Origin: Mycobacterium sp.
GTDB lineage: Bacteria > Actinomycetota > Actinomycetes > Mycobacteriales > Mycobacteriaceae
DNA length: 6,009 nt
Direction of reading: 5' to 3'
Assembly (NCBI GenBank): GCA_023264755.1
Contig: JAHFVB010000329.1
Span: forward strand, 1 to 6,009
A program made the position numbers and the translations under genes. Within the stretch, counting starts at the first letter, position 1. The number at the start of each line of letters is the position of its first letter. The notes beneath the pieces were generated by a model that was not told where the DNA came from, searched no databases, and saw only the letters and a program-made list of their open reading frames with translations. Positions 5,898-6,009 of this stretch are shown here, one piece after another.

Positions 5898-6009
5898 CCG
5901 GACACCGCCGCTGCCGGCCGCCGCTCGGCGGCCGTCTTGGGTACCGTCGCGACATCCTGCTCGGTGAATTCCTTGGTCCAGCAGGCGAACTCGAGAGTGA
6001 TGCCATCGG
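5894..6009 (-). CDS. VOC (glyoxalase/bleomycin-resistance fold) protein, C-terminal end only
   Basis: The last 38 codons are visible; the start lies beyond the right edge. They begin DGITLEFACWTKEF, which is the closing strand of vicinal-oxygen-chelate proteins: a D-G turn followed by LEF, whose Glu is the usual final metal ligand. A charged, Ala-rich tail follows (EQDVATVPKTAAERRPAAAV). The family covers glyoxalases, extradiol dioxygenases and resistance proteins, and this fragment does not tell which. The stop TAG (5896-5894) overlaps the stop of the convergent TetR gene by four bases. In M. tuberculosis I recall a VOC gene, Rv0274, in the same position and orientation relative to the TetR gene. 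Confidence 0.8.
   Translation of the reverse strand, partial: DGITLEFACWTKEFTEQDVATVPKTAAERRPAAAVSG
5915..5934. terminator. Candidate intrinsic hairpin terminator without U-tract
   Basis: An 8-base all-GC stem (CGGCCGCC / GGCGGCCG) with a 4-base GCTC loop starts 17 bases after the TetR stop. It has no following T-run, as in the weak hairpin terminators proposed for mycobacteria. It lies inside the end of the convergent VOC gene, so the symmetry may simply reflect GCC/GCG codons for Ala and Arg. Confidence 0.3.

Noticed and set aside
1..6009. CRISPR arrays, tRNA/rRNA genes, insertion sequences, prophage or attachment sites
   Set aside because: No repeat-spacer pattern, tRNA-like cloverleaf, transposase motif or terminal inverted repeat was seen on reading both strands; the window is filled by seven ordinary genes.

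Overview
This is a GC-rich (roughly two-thirds G+C) actinobacterial chromosome segment, most likely from Mycobacterium or Mycolicibacterium. Pointers are the GTG starts, the apparently leaderless starts preceded by TACGAT/CAAGAT-type -10 boxes, the mycobacterial-type SAM methyltransferase, and a VOC / TetR / MpaB-type oxygenase order that, as I remember it, matches Rv0274-Rv0275c-Rv0276 of M. tuberculosis. The methyltransferase resembles Rv0281, encoded nearby there, just before the ESX-3 genes. The assignment and the synteny are from memory, not from a search. Coding density is very high: seven genes, two of them cut by the window edges.

Left part (1-1975, minus strand): a GAF + SpoIIE/PP2C (RsbU-like) phosphatase is followed, with a 13-base overlap, by a cobalamin-binding protein that has the W-x9-EH cap motif of CarH/LitR-type B12 photoreceptors but no MerR DNA-binding domain. 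Together they look like a translationally coupled sensor/output pair, possibly feeding a light- or B12-responsive partner-switching pathway. This is the most interesting part of the window. No anti-sigma factor, STAS antagonist or sigma factor gene lies within the window.

Middle (1976-3338): a 157-bp divergent region leads to a plus-strand alpha/beta hydrolase with a complete Ser-Asp-His triad, probably translated from a leaderless GTG at 2133. Its stop is 8 bp from the stop of the convergent methyltransferase gene.

Right part (3347-6009): an MpaB-family oxygenase and a class I SAM methyltransferase form a probable minus-strand pair (42 bp apart). A TetR regulator is divergent from the oxygenase. 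The 79-bp gap between them holds a near-perfect palindrome and two overlapping divergent promoters, the expected layout for a TetR protein controlling itself and the oxygenase-methyltransferase pair. The TetR gene ends in a CTAG tetranucleotide that also supplies the stop codon of a convergent VOC (glyoxalase-fold) gene running off the right edge.
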